A stretch of DNA of 64,000 nucleotides from a virus, in the IMG/VR virus record IMGVR_UViG_3300044645_002359, positions 137,261-201,260 of that record; one strand, given 5' to 3'. Both the position numbers and the translations under genes were made by a program. The notes beneath the pieces are model-generated. The model was not told the DNA's origin, made no database searches, and saw only the letters and a program-made list of their open reading frames with translations. Positions 17,208 to 24,133 of this stretch are shown here, one piece after another (positions within the stretch are counted from its first letter, which is position 1; the number at the start of each line of letters is the position of its first letter).

Positions 17208-17217
17208 GGGTAAAATA
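17208..17217 (+). promoter_or_regulatory. Late-type promoter motif GGGTAAAATA
   Basis: Copy 35 nt before the PhoH ATG (17243), immediately downstream of a terminator T-tract. Confidence 0.75.
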
Positions 17218-17242
17218 AGATCGTAGAGTTTCCCTTTCACAA

Positions 17243-18067
17243 ATGACTCTGCCTATTCGTTTCGAAGGGGGTGAGGATCATGTAGTCCTAATTATCAACG
17301 AAGCATACACGTTATCCACTGTTGTCACTAACCCTCTTTATCAAATGTTGAAAAGTAAAGAAAAGCGCAAAACACGCCGCGCTGAATCCGCTCAAATGGT
17401 TGAACGCTCCTACAACCGAGGCATGGATGTTGCCTCTCCGAAATTCCTCACCTGGCGGCAGGAAGAGTTTTGGAATCTACTTAAGAGAAATACCGTTACT
17501 ATTGCCGCAGGTTCGGCCGGAACAGGTAAGACTCTTATTGCTCTGCATTTCGGACTCGTTGGAGTAGCAAACGGGGACTTTGACAAAGTCTACTATGTTC
17601 GCAGCGATGTTGGAGTTGAACTGCAAAGGGGGAGAGGAGCCCTACCGGGCGAGATGTCAGACAAGATTGCCCCACTCGTAGCTCCAATATACGACAACCT
17701 TCCCTGCATCATGCGGTCTCAAGGGGCTGCCGAATACCTGCTATCCAAGAAAATTATTGAGCCGATTCTACTCGAGGACATTCGGGGCCGCTCACTAAAT
17801 AATGCTTTCATCATTGTAGATGAGGCCCAGAACTTCCTATCAGGACACTGCAAAACGGCGCTCTCTCGCGTTGGCAAAGACTCAAAAATTTGCCTCATAG
17901 GAGATACAAAACAAACAGACTTGGAAGCTTTCCGCAGAGACAACGGCTTGCTTGACGCCATTCATAGATTGAAAAATCTTGAGCAGGTTGGAATCGTGCA
18001 GTTTCAGAGAGAGGACATCGTTCGCAACTCTGTAATTGCTCACATTCTAGACAGATACGAGGATTGA
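17243..18067 (+). CDS. phoH: PhoH-like ATPase
   Basis: A 274-residue protein with the PhoH P-loop ATPase core: Walker A 'GSAGTGKT' (90-97), the phage-PhoH signature region 'VRSDVGVELQRGRGALPGEM' (119-138), Walker B 'FIIVDEAQN' (189-197) and 'GDTKQTD' (220-226). PhoH genes are common in cyanophages and other marine and freshwater phages; the ATPase is thought to act as a helicase or RNase-associated factor, but its role in infection is not settled. The gene is monocistronic, bracketed by two strong terminators, and carries its own late-type promoter, so its expression is tied to the late class and not to replication genes. Confidence 0.92.
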   Translation: MTLPIRFEGGEDHVVLIINEAYTLSTVVTNPLYQMLKSKEKRKTRRAESAQMVERSYNRGMDVASPKFLTWRQEEFWNLLKRNTVTIAAGSAGTGKTLIALHFGLVGVANGDFDKVYYVRSDVGVELQRGRGALPGEMSDKIAPLVAPIYDNLPCIMRSQGAAEYLLSKKIIEPILLEDIRGRSLNNAFIIVDEAQNFLSGHCKTALSRVGKDSKICLIGDTKQTDLEAFRRDNGLLDAIHRLKNLEQVGIVQFQREDIVRNSVIAHILDRYED

Positions 18068-18084
18068 AATTGTCTAGAGTTTCT

Positions 18085-18107
18085 GAGGGGCTTCGGCCCC
18101 TCTTTTT
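18085..18107 (+). terminator. Rho-independent terminator with TTCG loop after PhoH
   Basis: Stem GAGGGGC/GCCCCTC closed by a stable TTCG tetraloop, followed by five T. The next promoter motif starts 3 nt after the T-tract. Confidence 0.93.
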
Positions 18108-18110
18108 GAA

Positions 18111-18120
18111 GGGTAAAGTC
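18111..18120 (+). promoter_or_regulatory. Late-type promoter motif GGGTAAAGTC
   Basis: Copy exactly 31 nt before the ATG at 18142, abutting the PhoH terminator. Confidence 0.8.
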
Positions 18121-18141
18121 TAATACACCTTTTTTTTAAAC

Positions 18142-18372
18142 ATGCAAGGTTCATTCTCTGAAGACTCCCTTAAAGTTTTCAACAAGCTTGCTTCAGCAAC
18201 TCAGGAGTTAAATTACAGCGAATCTGGAACAGATTCGTATGACTTCACCCGTTGTGTAAGGCCGAATGGCACTGCCTATGGTACCAAGGGTAAATGTAGA
18301 AAAGGTTCGGAGGAAGAAAGACAAACTTCAGAACTGCAAAAAAAATTCCCCCGAAGTAGAGGCATTGGCTAA
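18142..18372 (+). CDS. Small protein with CRKG-type cysteine motif; frame breaks at an A8 run
   Basis: The 76-residue reading frame starts 31 nt from the promoter motif. It carries 'YDFTRCVRPNGTAYGTKGKC' ending in RKG (about residues 33-55), a two-cysteine 'R.(N/D)G..YGT.GKCRKG' motif that recurs in cyanophage virion-region proteins. After residue 65 the frame runs through eight A (18338-18345) and stops shortly after. Removing one A joins it to the downstream frame (to 18778), giving a continuous 211-residue protein with a Lys/Glu-rich helical C-terminus. This is either programmed or transcriptional slippage, a homopolymer sequencing error, or a real truncation. Confidence 0.6.
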   Translation: MQGSFSEDSLKVFNKLASATQELNYSESGTDSYDFTRCVRPNGTAYGTKGKCRKGSEEERQTSELQKKFPRSRGIG

Positions 18373-18778
18373 AAAACTCATAAAGTTTCAAAAGAAAGAA
18401 AATTTCTTTAAAAGGCTGCAGGACCTTAGACCCGGTGTTTTGAGTGAACATTTTATGACTGCAAAAAATTTAGATTTAGTAATGTATTTTCTTGAAAAAG
18501 AGAAAGCTGCTCTAGAAGCTGAGAAAACAAGGATAAGGAAAGGCGAGATTGAAACTCCAAAACCAAAAGGTACTAAATCCTCTGAAGCAGAAATTGTAGC
18601 CAAAAAGTTAAATACAAGGTTGAAACGAGAATCTAGTTATACAGATTTCTTAGCAAAAGGCCGTGGATCTCTTGATAAAGAGCACGGTGACGAAGTAGCC
18701 CTATATTGGCTTACGAAGTTTAAGGAGGAAAGAGAAGTCCTGGAAGCCAGGAAAGCAAAATCAGAGGCTGAAAAATAA
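18266..18778 (+). CDS. Lys/Glu-rich helical continuation of the 18142 gene
   Basis: An open frame in the +1 register relative to the 18142 gene. Its first 25 codons (from ATG 18266) overlap the conserved cysteine motif of that gene in another frame and look non-coding, so the true product probably begins at the A8 run near 18345. From there it is highly charged and helical ('EVEALAKKLIKFQKKE', 'YFLEKEKAALEAEKTRIRKG', 'TKFKEEREVLEARKAKS'), with two repeats of an 'A(E/L)..(A/V)KKL....K.E..' pattern about 85 residues apart. No enzyme motif is visible. Confidence 0.5.
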   Translation: MALPMVPRVNVEKVRRKKDKLQNCKKNSPEVEALAKKLIKFQKKENFFKRLQDLRPGVLSEHFMTAKNLDLVMYFLEKEKAALEAEKTRIRKGEIETPKPKGTKSSEAEIVAKKLNTRLKRESSYTDFLAKGRGSLDKEHGDEVALYWLTKFKEEREVLEARKAKSEAEK

Positions 18779-18894
18779 GAATACTTACTTGGACTTTACG
18801 CGAGTTTGATGAGAAAATTGGGGTCCAATAACAAAAGACTACTCATAGTAACTTTCTCAGTACTAGGCATTCAGAGCCAATCAGCAAATCACCA

Positions 18895-18919
18895 GGGGCT
18901 TCGGCCCCCCTTTTTTTTT
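18895..18919 (+). terminator. Rho-independent terminator with TTCG loop
   Basis: GGGGC-TTCG-GCCCC hairpin followed by CC and nine T. It ends the 18142 transcript. The 116 nt before it (18779-18894) are AT-rich and show no gene I can support. Confidence 0.9.
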
Positions 18920-18925
18920 CTCTCA

Positions 18926-18935
18926 GGGTAAAATA
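18926..18935 (+). promoter_or_regulatory. Late-type promoter motif GGGTAAAATA
   Basis: Copy 36 nt before the GTG start at 18962, 6 nt after the T-tract of the terminator at 18895-18919. Confidence 0.75.
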
Positions 18936-18961
18936 CTACATAACGTGTCTTATGTTTAAAA

Positions 18962-20587
18962 GTGAGTAGTAAATTCCTGTGGCAAAGTTTCTCCTCAAGA
19001 CTTGAAAAGGCAGGTGAGGAAGCCCTAAGAGCTCTCCAGGAAGAAGCAAGAATAGAAAAGCAAACTAAAAGTGCTTCTTCCCCTGAGGGAGACCACACAA
19101 GTCTAGAGATACAAAGGGCGAAGGAAAAAGCTTCTCAGTCTTCAGGGAAAGTTAAAAAATGTTCCACAGGCAAACCTTGTTCTGCGACGTGTATTCACAA
19201 AAATGATGATTGTATATCGACTTTGCCTGCTCCCCTTGGAATTGCCTTAACAAGGCTTTCTAAAGTCCTCTCCGAGCAAGTGGGCGAAAATAGAATTTCA
19301 GAAGAACAGGCAGAAGAGGTTGTATCAAAGATAAAAAGTACAGAAGATTCTCAACTAAAGGCGTTTGACCTCTTTAAGAAACTAGTTGATTCTGGTAAAG
19401 CGTCCGAGACAGAAATGGACTCGGTCGCCAAGCTCCTTATTAGCACCACTTTGACCCCTGGCCAAGACAGAAATGCCCCTCGTGTAATGAGCTTCGACGA
19501 TATCGAGGCGGTCTTGAAGCCAGGGAAATTAGAACAGCTAGAACAAGCTTATCAAAATTCTTTCAGCTCGAAAGGGAAATTCGACCCCTCTCAGAAAGGG
19601 GGAATGGGGGATCTAATAAGTTCGAAGTACCTGGTAAATAAGGTCTCAGATGAGGTTGCAACCGCTGCTTACTATATGCTCCCCTCAAAAGTGCGGTCTG
19701 CCATAGACAAGGCGGGTGCTGTTAAAGGAGAGTCTGTAATGTTCGCCGGCAATGATAAAGACGGTAACCCTACTTTTTCTGACAAACCTTCACGAGAGAG
19801 AGGAATTTTCTTGGTTAAACGCTGGATGGAACAAGGGGAACTGGACCCTTACACAGGAAAACCCATTGACATAAGAAATGCAGAGCCGGAGCACATGGTT
19901 GCATTCGCCCATGCACTCGCAAAGGGTGGTGGTGGTGACCAACCTCGCAACCTGCTTTGGTCGGCATCTCAACCAAACAACCAAAAAGCTGGGTCAGACG
20001 ATAATTTCATGGAGTGGAAAAAACGTCTTCAAGAGTTTAAGAAAATGGGTAGAGAGGCTTACGAACGTGAAGTATATAACCCCGCTGCAAACAAAGCCGA
20101 AGAAGCCAGAGGTAAGAAGGGTTCTGCCTCCGCAGATATAGCCAAAGCTTTATCGTCTCAAACACCAGAAGAAAGAATTGCAGGAGTGAAAGGACTGATA
20201 CAGGCTTACGGGGATAAAGTTCGATATCTGGTAAGAGCGGCTGAGGTAGGCTGGCAACATCAGGATAGAGACTTAGATCACAGAATGGGTGGCAAACCCG
20301 CGTTCATGAACAACGGGGTTCCAAAACTACCCGGAACCAATGTGAAGCCGAGCACAGCGGTTTTGGTAGCATTGGCTGCTGTGGACCCTTCGAAAAAAGA
20401 AGCTCTCAAGGAAGGGTTAGAGGATTTAAGAAAAGCTCGTATTTTGACCGACGGTGAAGCGCAGTCTGTGAGGGGGGATAATAGCGCACGACTTAAACTT
20501 CAGACGCAAAAGAGTTCAGACTACGGCGAAAAATTAGCGGAATTACTGAACAACTTTGTGCCCAATATAAATGTGATATTAGAGTAA
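18962..20587 (+). CDS. HNH-type nuclease with four-cysteine tag motif
   Basis: A 541-residue protein started by GTG. An N-terminal helical region is followed by a four-cysteine motif (C67, C73, C77, C84; 'CSTGKPCSATCIHKNDDC') whose C-x5-C-x3-C-x6-C spacing is identical to that at the N-terminus of the kinase-like protein at 26849. Residues about 283-347 look like an HNH nuclease: 'DPYTGKPIDI', E310-H311 in 'EPEHMVAF', then 'RNLLWSASQPNNQKAG' with the N...N..K pattern. The usual zinc cysteines around the HNH are missing. The C-terminus (about 400-541) is helical and unassigned. It may be a late-made, virion-delivered nuclease, or a structural protein with an HNH-derived fold. Confidence 0.6.
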   Translation: MSSKFLWQSFSSRLEKAGEEALRALQEEARIEKQTKSASSPEGDHTSLEIQRAKEKASQSSGKVKKCSTGKPCSATCIHKNDDCISTLPAPLGIALTRLSKVLSEQVGENRISEEQAEEVVSKIKSTEDSQLKAFDLFKKLVDSGKASETEMDSVAKLLISTTLTPGQDRNAPRVMSFDDIEAVLKPGKLEQLEQAYQNSFSSKGKFDPSQKGGMGDLISSKYLVNKVSDEVATAAYYMLPSKVRSAIDKAGAVKGESVMFAGNDKDGNPTFSDKPSRERGIFLVKRWMEQGELDPYTGKPIDIRNAEPEHMVAFAHALAKGGGGDQPRNLLWSASQPNNQKAGSDDNFMEWKKRLQEFKKMGREAYEREVYNPAANKAEEARGKKGSASADIAKALSSQTPEERIAGVKGLIQAYGDKVRYLVRAAEVGWQHQDRDLDHRMGGKPAFMNNGVPKLPGTNVKPSTAVLVALAAVDPSKKEALKEGLEDLRKARILTDGEAQSVRGDNSARLKLQTQKSSDYGEKLAELLNNFVPNINVILE

Positions 20588-20591
20588 AACC

Positions 20592-20927
20592 ATGAGGAGA
20601 GACAACCGCTTCCCCCGTCCCGACCGCTTCACCTTGGAGCAAGGTCTACCACCCGGCACACTGAGCCACCCTCAAGCCTATGGGGTGTGGTCGATTTTCT
20701 TGCAGTGCGACGATCCTCACGACGTTGCACACAAGTTCCGTTCCTACCGTGACAGCAACTTTTGTTCAATACCCCGTGAGCAACTCCGGGCAATGAGAGA
20801 CACCTTAATTCTTGGTATGAGGGAGTCAAATAAATCCTCGGCAAAACCGCTTAAGGAAAAGCAAAAAGGTCGGCACTATGCCGACTATGAGAATGAATGG
20901 GCGGAAAAGCCCCGCACTGGTGCCTAA
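20592..20927 (+). CDS. Small basic protein, unknown
   Basis: A 111-residue protein 4 nt after the HNH-type gene. It is rich in Arg, Pro, His and Asp, with 'HPQAYGVWSIFLQCDD' and a predicted helix 'REQLRAMRDTLILGMRES'. The tail is Lys/Arg-rich then acidic. No family recognised. Tight spacing on both sides (2 nt to the next start) supports a shared operon with its neighbours. Confidence 0.55.
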   Translation: MRRDNRFPRPDRFTLEQGLPPGTLSHPQAYGVWSIFLQCDDPHDVAHKFRSYRDSNFCSIPREQLRAMRDTLILGMRESNKSSAKPLKEKQKGRHYADYENEWAEKPRTGA

Positions 20928-20929
20928 TT

Positions 20930-21295
20930 ATGACAAGTACGAAAGATAAAATTGAGGGGCAATACCGCATACCCTGTGGCCCGATGGACATCGCCGCCGA
21001 TGCAATTTGCCGCCGCTCATTGCGCGACCGTTTCGACAAGTTGCTCGATAGGCTGACTCTCGAAGTTAACCCTCACCTTCCCACCCCCGGAAAACTACCA
21101 AAAGACCTCGAAGTTTCTGATGACGGAAAAATCGTTGCGAAAAAAGAAGAGTCAGAGGAGGATCGCAGGAGAAAGCTCATTGACGAAGGAAAGTTTCGCG
21201 CAGAGGTTCACGCGGAAATCAAAAAGTACCGTGAGGACCTCCAAGGAAATGGGAAGATGCTACAGGATATCTCTGGTAAGTATGAGTCGATCTGA
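20930..21295 (+). CDS. Helical charged protein, unknown
   Basis: A 121-residue protein. I use the ATG at 20930 (MTSTKDKIEGQY), 2 nt after the previous stop, in preference to an in-frame ATG at 20897 inside the preceding gene. Features: 'IPCGPMDIAADAICRRSLRD' near the N-terminus, then a proline-rich turn and a long Lys/Glu/Arg helix. It has two cysteines and no membrane segment. No function can be read; it ends 10 nt before the next promoter motif. Confidence 0.55.
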   Translation: MTSTKDKIEGQYRIPCGPMDIAADAICRRSLRDRFDKLLDRLTLEVNPHLPTPGKLPKDLEVSDDGKIVAKKEESEEDRRRKLIDEGKFRAEVHAEIKKYREDLQGNGKMLQDISGKYESI

Positions 21296-21305
21296 GTCTT
21301 TCTAA

Positions 21306-21315
21306 GGGTAAAGTT
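21306..21315 (+). promoter_or_regulatory. Late-type promoter motif GGGTAAAGTT
   Basis: Full-consensus copy exactly 31 nt before the ATG at 21337. Confidence 0.85.
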
Positions 21316-21336
21316 ACTCAGTCTACAAACTATACA

Positions 21337-21924
21337 ATGTCCAACAGAATCAACGGTGACTTTGACTCTGACTCGATTGAAGCCTTCAGAGCAGCGTACG
21401 CAGCACAAATCCTAGAACCGGAAGACCAAGAGACAGACCAATACACTGGTCTACCCACAAACTTGGTCCTAAATACTTCCCCTTGGCTACAACACACAGG
21501 ACTGTGGAAAGCGAACGACGGCACGAACAAGGACTTCCAACCGAACCAAGTTCTGGTACCCGGCTTAGAAAATTCTGAGGAAGAAGGCGAGTACGACGAA
21601 CTTGACGATCTCTCTGAAGAAGAACTCGAAGAACTTATCGACCAGCTTCTAGCCGACGAAGGCGACGACGACGACGACGAGGAGGAAGACCTGACCTATT
21701 ATGAAGAAGATGGGGATGAGGACGAGCTTTCCGATGAAGAAGTTGAAAGGTTGATTGAGGAGCTTTTGAGTGAAGATGATGAAGAAATTTTCTTGTCAGA
21801 TGAAAATGAATACGAGGGAGAAGAAATAGAAGAACAGGAAATTACTGACGAAGAGATAGATGCCCTGATTGCAGAGATTGAAGCTGAATCCGAAGAGCTT
21901 AATTACGATCCTGAAGAAGATTGA
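21337..21924 (+). CDS. Highly acidic protein with three helical repeats
   Basis: A 195-residue protein. Residues 1-75 are ordinary and aromatic ('QYTGLPTNLVLNTSPWLQ'). The rest is almost all Asp/Glu and contains three copies of a helix: 'LSEEELEELIDQLLADE', 'LSDEEVERLIEELLSED' and 'ITDEEIDALIAEIEAE', separated by pure acidic linkers. The pI must be extremely low. Such acidic proteins in phages can be capsid scaffolds, DNA mimics or charge-balancing inner-head proteins; the repeat itself looks like a short docking helix that could bind three copies of a partner. Function unknown. Confidence 0.6.
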   Translation: MSNRINGDFDSDSIEAFRAAYAAQILEPEDQETDQYTGLPTNLVLNTSPWLQHTGLWKANDGTNKDFQPNQVLVPGLENSEEEGEYDELDDLSEEELEELIDQLLADEGDDDDDEEEDLTYYEEDGDEDELSDEEVERLIEELLSEDDEEIFLSDENEYEGEEIEEQEITDEEIDALIAEIEAESEELNYDPEED

Positions 21925-21931
21925 GGTAACA

Positions 21932-22243
21932 ATGGCAACGTTCAATGAAAGAGCTTTTCTCATACGTGCATTAGCTGGAATTTTCGTAGTTCAATTTATT
22001 ACGGTAGGTTACCAAACTTGGTCCTGCCAGTCTTCTGCCACCCAGAATAAAGACTCAACTCAGGTCACTCTTATTTGCAACAATGCCACAAATTCTTTTA
22101 ACGAGACCGGAAAACTTGCTCTAACAACGATTCTTGCTCTCCTGGTTCCTTCCTCGGGTCAAAACGTTTCTGAAATTCTTGATTCGGTGAGAGGAAACCG
22201 CAAACGTAAAGGTGAGGACGAAAATCAAGAGGGTAAAGTTTAG
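21932..22243 (+). CDS. Small membrane protein, possible holin-like
   Basis: A 103-residue protein with GAGG Shine-Dalgarno before ATG 21932, so longer in-frame starts inside the acidic gene are unnecessary. One clear transmembrane segment ('ALAGIFVVQFITVGY', about 13-27), a polar Cys/Asn middle, a second weaker hydrophobic stretch ('LALTTILALLVP', about 63-75) and a positively charged tail ('RGNRKRKGED'). Size, two hydrophobic segments and charged C-terminus fit a class II holin or an anti-holin, but no lysis enzyme is adjacent. The last three sense codons contain the next gene's promoter motif. Confidence 0.55.
   Translation: MATFNERAFLIRALAGIFVVQFITVGYQTWSCQSSATQNKDSTQVTLICNNATNSFNETGKLALTTILALLVPSSGQNVSEILDSVRGNRKRKGEDENQEGKV
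22231..22240 (+). promoter_or_regulatory. Late-type promoter motif embedded in the 3' end of a gene
   Basis: GGGTAAAGTT is read as G-K-V plus part of the stop of the membrane-protein gene (GGT AAA GTT TAG) and lies exactly 31 nt before the ATG at 22262. Confidence 0.8.
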
Positions 22244-22261
22244 GATCACTGTAGTGTCTTT

Positions 22262-23236
22262 ATGTACGGAGCTAATTTAGATTTTTCTTCTGTGTCTTTG
22301 CCAGGGGTCGGGGGTTCTCTCAATGCAGCTACCGCCATATCCTCCGACAAACTTCAGGAAATGAATCGCACTGGCAAAAAATGGCGCACCGATAAAGACG
22401 GTAACATGTCTTTCCATAACGAAGCCATTTTGGACGCCAATAAAGCAAGTCGCGAACGAAGGGAAAACTTGGTAAATCGTGACCGAGACGCCCATGCAGA
22501 CGGTCAAGCGGCGATGAAAGAAATTTTCGGCCGAAAGAAAGCCCGGATGGAAGCCTTTCGAGAAATAAAAAGAAACGAATACAACTTTGCCGACGACACG
22601 GAACTAATGTCAATGCCACAACCTTTCGGTGAGGGTTGTTCTACAAGTTGCAAAAGCCCTGGAAAGTGTTCTTGCTCTTCCTGTAAAGCAAAAGCGAAAG
22701 CTGACTCAGAATTTCGTGAATGGACCACAGAAAAGCGCAAGAAACTTCAAACCGGTGAGGCGAAAGGGGAATTCGCCGGCCCGGGAATGTCGTTCCCGAT
22801 CGCAAGTCCAGAGGACGTTTCAGCCGCTTGGTCCTCTGTAGGACGGGCAGCGAACCCCCGTAAAATCATGGCAGAAATCATTCGCATTGCTAAGAAGTAT
22901 GGCTGGGAATCTGGCCTACCTCAGACGGTTAAAGATCGCATGGAAGAGGGTGAGTCCGGTCTACCGTCCCCTGACTTTCGTGAATGGCCTTCAACAAAGA
23001 GGGAAGCTATGAAAAAAGGCGACATTGTCGGACAATTCGCTGGCCCAGGAATGTCCTTTCCCATCGCAAGTCCACAAGATGTTTCGGCAGCTTGGTCTTC
23101 CGTTGGCCGAGCTTCAAATCCTCGCGAAACAATGGCTAAAATTATTGCAATCGCTAAGAAAAACGGCTGGGAGTCTGGACTCCCTCAGACAGTTAAAGAC
23201 CGCCTGAACGCAGGTCAGTCAGGATTACCGAGGTAA
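22262..23236 (+). CDS. Protein with Cys cluster and duplicated C-terminal domain
   Basis: A 324-residue protein. Residues 1-120 are helical and basic; residues 124-142 hold a cysteine cluster (C126, C130, C136, C138, C141). Then come two copies of an 85-residue domain (151-235 and 239-323) with the core 'FAGPGMSFPIAS', 'DVSAAWSSVGRA', 'IAKK.GWESGLPQTVKDR'. The core resembles small 'SFPI...DV..A' domains found in many phage and plasmid proteins (DUF6582-type, from memory). Copies are offset by 88 residues (264 bp) and closely similar, a recent internal duplication. Expressed from its own late promoter; likely virion-associated by context. Confidence 0.6.
   Translation: MYGANLDFSSVSLPGVGGSLNAATAISSDKLQEMNRTGKKWRTDKDGNMSFHNEAILDANKASRERRENLVNRDRDAHADGQAAMKEIFGRKKARMEAFREIKRNEYNFADDTELMSMPQPFGEGCSTSCKSPGKCSCSSCKAKAKADSEFREWTTEKRKKLQTGEAKGEFAGPGMSFPIASPEDVSAAWSSVGRAANPRKIMAEIIRIAKKYGWESGLPQTVKDRMEEGESGLPSPDFREWPSTKREAMKKGDIVGQFAGPGMSFPIASPQDVSAAWSSVGRASNPRETMAKIIAIAKKNGWESGLPQTVKDRLNAGQSGLPR
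22712..23230 (+). repeat. Tandem duplication, 264-bp period, inside the 22262 gene
   Basis: Two copies start at 22712 and 22976 and encode the 'FREW...SGLP' domain. Protein identity is roughly 70 percent by eye, with blocks such as the 20-residue core beginning 'FAGPGMSFPIAS' nearly unchanged, while synonymous positions differ, so the duplication is not brand new and is kept under selection. Confidence 0.9.
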
Positions 23237-23240
23237 GAAA

Positions 23241-23612
23241 ATGGGTTTAGTTGAAATTCCTCTAATCATTGCCGGTTGGTTTCTCACAGCAGGAATAGCA
23301 GGAGTAGGCGGAACTTTTGCCATTCAGGGTCGGAACAATAAGAGATTAGACACACTAAGGAGTAACTCTGATAAGAAAATTGAAAGACTTATCGAGGAAA
23401 ATGACAAGAGAATTAACACTTTGATTGCTGCCAATACCCTCCAAAATGAGAACGTATTAAATCATATTAAGAACGTAGAAAAGGCTCTTAATGACATGAG
23501 AGCCGAATTACCGGAAAAGTACACTCTCAAGTCCGACCACTTAAGATTGGTAGACAAAGTAGAAGAGTTGTCGATACAGTTCTACAGACATAGAGAGAAA
23601 GAAGGTGAGTGA
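23241..23612 (+). CDS. Single-pass membrane coiled-coil protein (holin/spanin-like candidate)
   Basis: A 123-residue protein with a GAGGTAAG Shine-Dalgarno. Residues 6-28 are a glycine-rich transmembrane segment ('IIAGWFLTAGIAGVGGTFAI'), followed by about 90 residues of charged coiled coil ('KKIERLIEENDKRINTLIAA', 'NVEKALNDMRAELPEKY'). The 'MRAELPEKYTLKSDHLRLVD' part resembles small phage proteins found next to lysis genes. Topology (short N-terminal anchor, long soluble coiled coil) fits an inner-membrane spanin or a holin-associated factor. Its last 8 nt overlap the next gene's GTG start. Confidence 0.55.
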   Translation: MGLVEIPLIIAGWFLTAGIAGVGGTFAIQGRNNKRLDTLRSNSDKKIERLIEENDKRINTLIAANTLQNENVLNHIKNVEKALNDMRAELPEKYTLKSDHLRLVDKVEELSIQFYRHREKEGE

Positions 23613-24117
23613 GAGCTACGACTGGCACCGGCTGGAAGGTTTGGGTTTTGACCTGAACTACATTGAAAAGGCACTTCCTGCCTCATACAAAAAAGGTCTA
23701 ACTGCACGAGAGCAAGGTGTCGCTAAGCGTGAAGCGAAAGATACTATGGAGAAGGCCAGCAGCAAGAAAACCTCGGCGAAAGAATTGTATAAAGACTGGG
23801 AGTCGGATAAGAGTTTCCGGAATAGGGAAAAAGAGATACCGAAGTCCCCAGCCACAGAAGCATTTGAGCGCGACTTTGCTGAGTCTTCCCCTTCCGACAC
23901 AGCCCTTAAGAACAAGTCAAAAAAGTCCGGCATCCCTATGCCTATACTGAGACAAGTGTTTAAGAGAGGAATGGCAGCTTGGAGGTCTGGTCACCGTCCT
24001 GGTGTTGCACCGCAGCAATGGGCTCAGGCAAGAGTGTCAAGTTTCATCACGGGAGTGGGAGGAGCACGGAAGGCTGATGCCGACCTTTGGAAAAAAGCTA
24101 AGGGTAAAAAACATTAG
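23605..24117 (+). CDS. Phage DUF5824-like protein
   Basis: A 170-residue basic protein started by GTG at 23605, overlapping the upstream stop. The N-terminal half is a Lys/Ser-rich disordered region; the C-terminal 75 residues carry a well-conserved phage pattern: 'KKSGIPMPILRQVFKRGMAA' then W-R-x-G-H-R-P-G, 'PQQWAQARVSSFITG' and 'KADADLWKKAK'. I know this block (DUF5824, name from memory) from many virion-region proteins of cyanophages and other large phages; its function is not established. The 3' end includes a GGGTAAAA motif for the next gene. Confidence 0.65.
   Translation: MSESYDWHRLEGLGFDLNYIEKALPASYKKGLTAREQGVAKREAKDTMEKASSKKTSAKELYKDWESDKSFRNREKEIPKSPATEAFERDFAESSPSDTALKNKSKKSGIPMPILRQVFKRGMAAWRSGHRPGVAPQQWAQARVSSFITGVGGARKADADLWKKAKGKKH
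24102..24111 (+). promoter_or_regulatory. Possible late-type promoter motif GGGTAAAAAA inside gene end
   Basis: Lies in the final codons of the DUF5824-like gene, 32 nt before ATG 24134. Spacing fits the series, but positions 9-10 are off consensus, so confidence is lower. Confidence 0.45.
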
Positions 24118-24133
24118 TTTAGAACTTAGAGAA

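Noticed and set aside
18779-18894. A possible gene or remnant in the gap before the HNH-type protein
   Set aside because: No frame shows a recognisable motif, and the sequence ends in a simple terminator.
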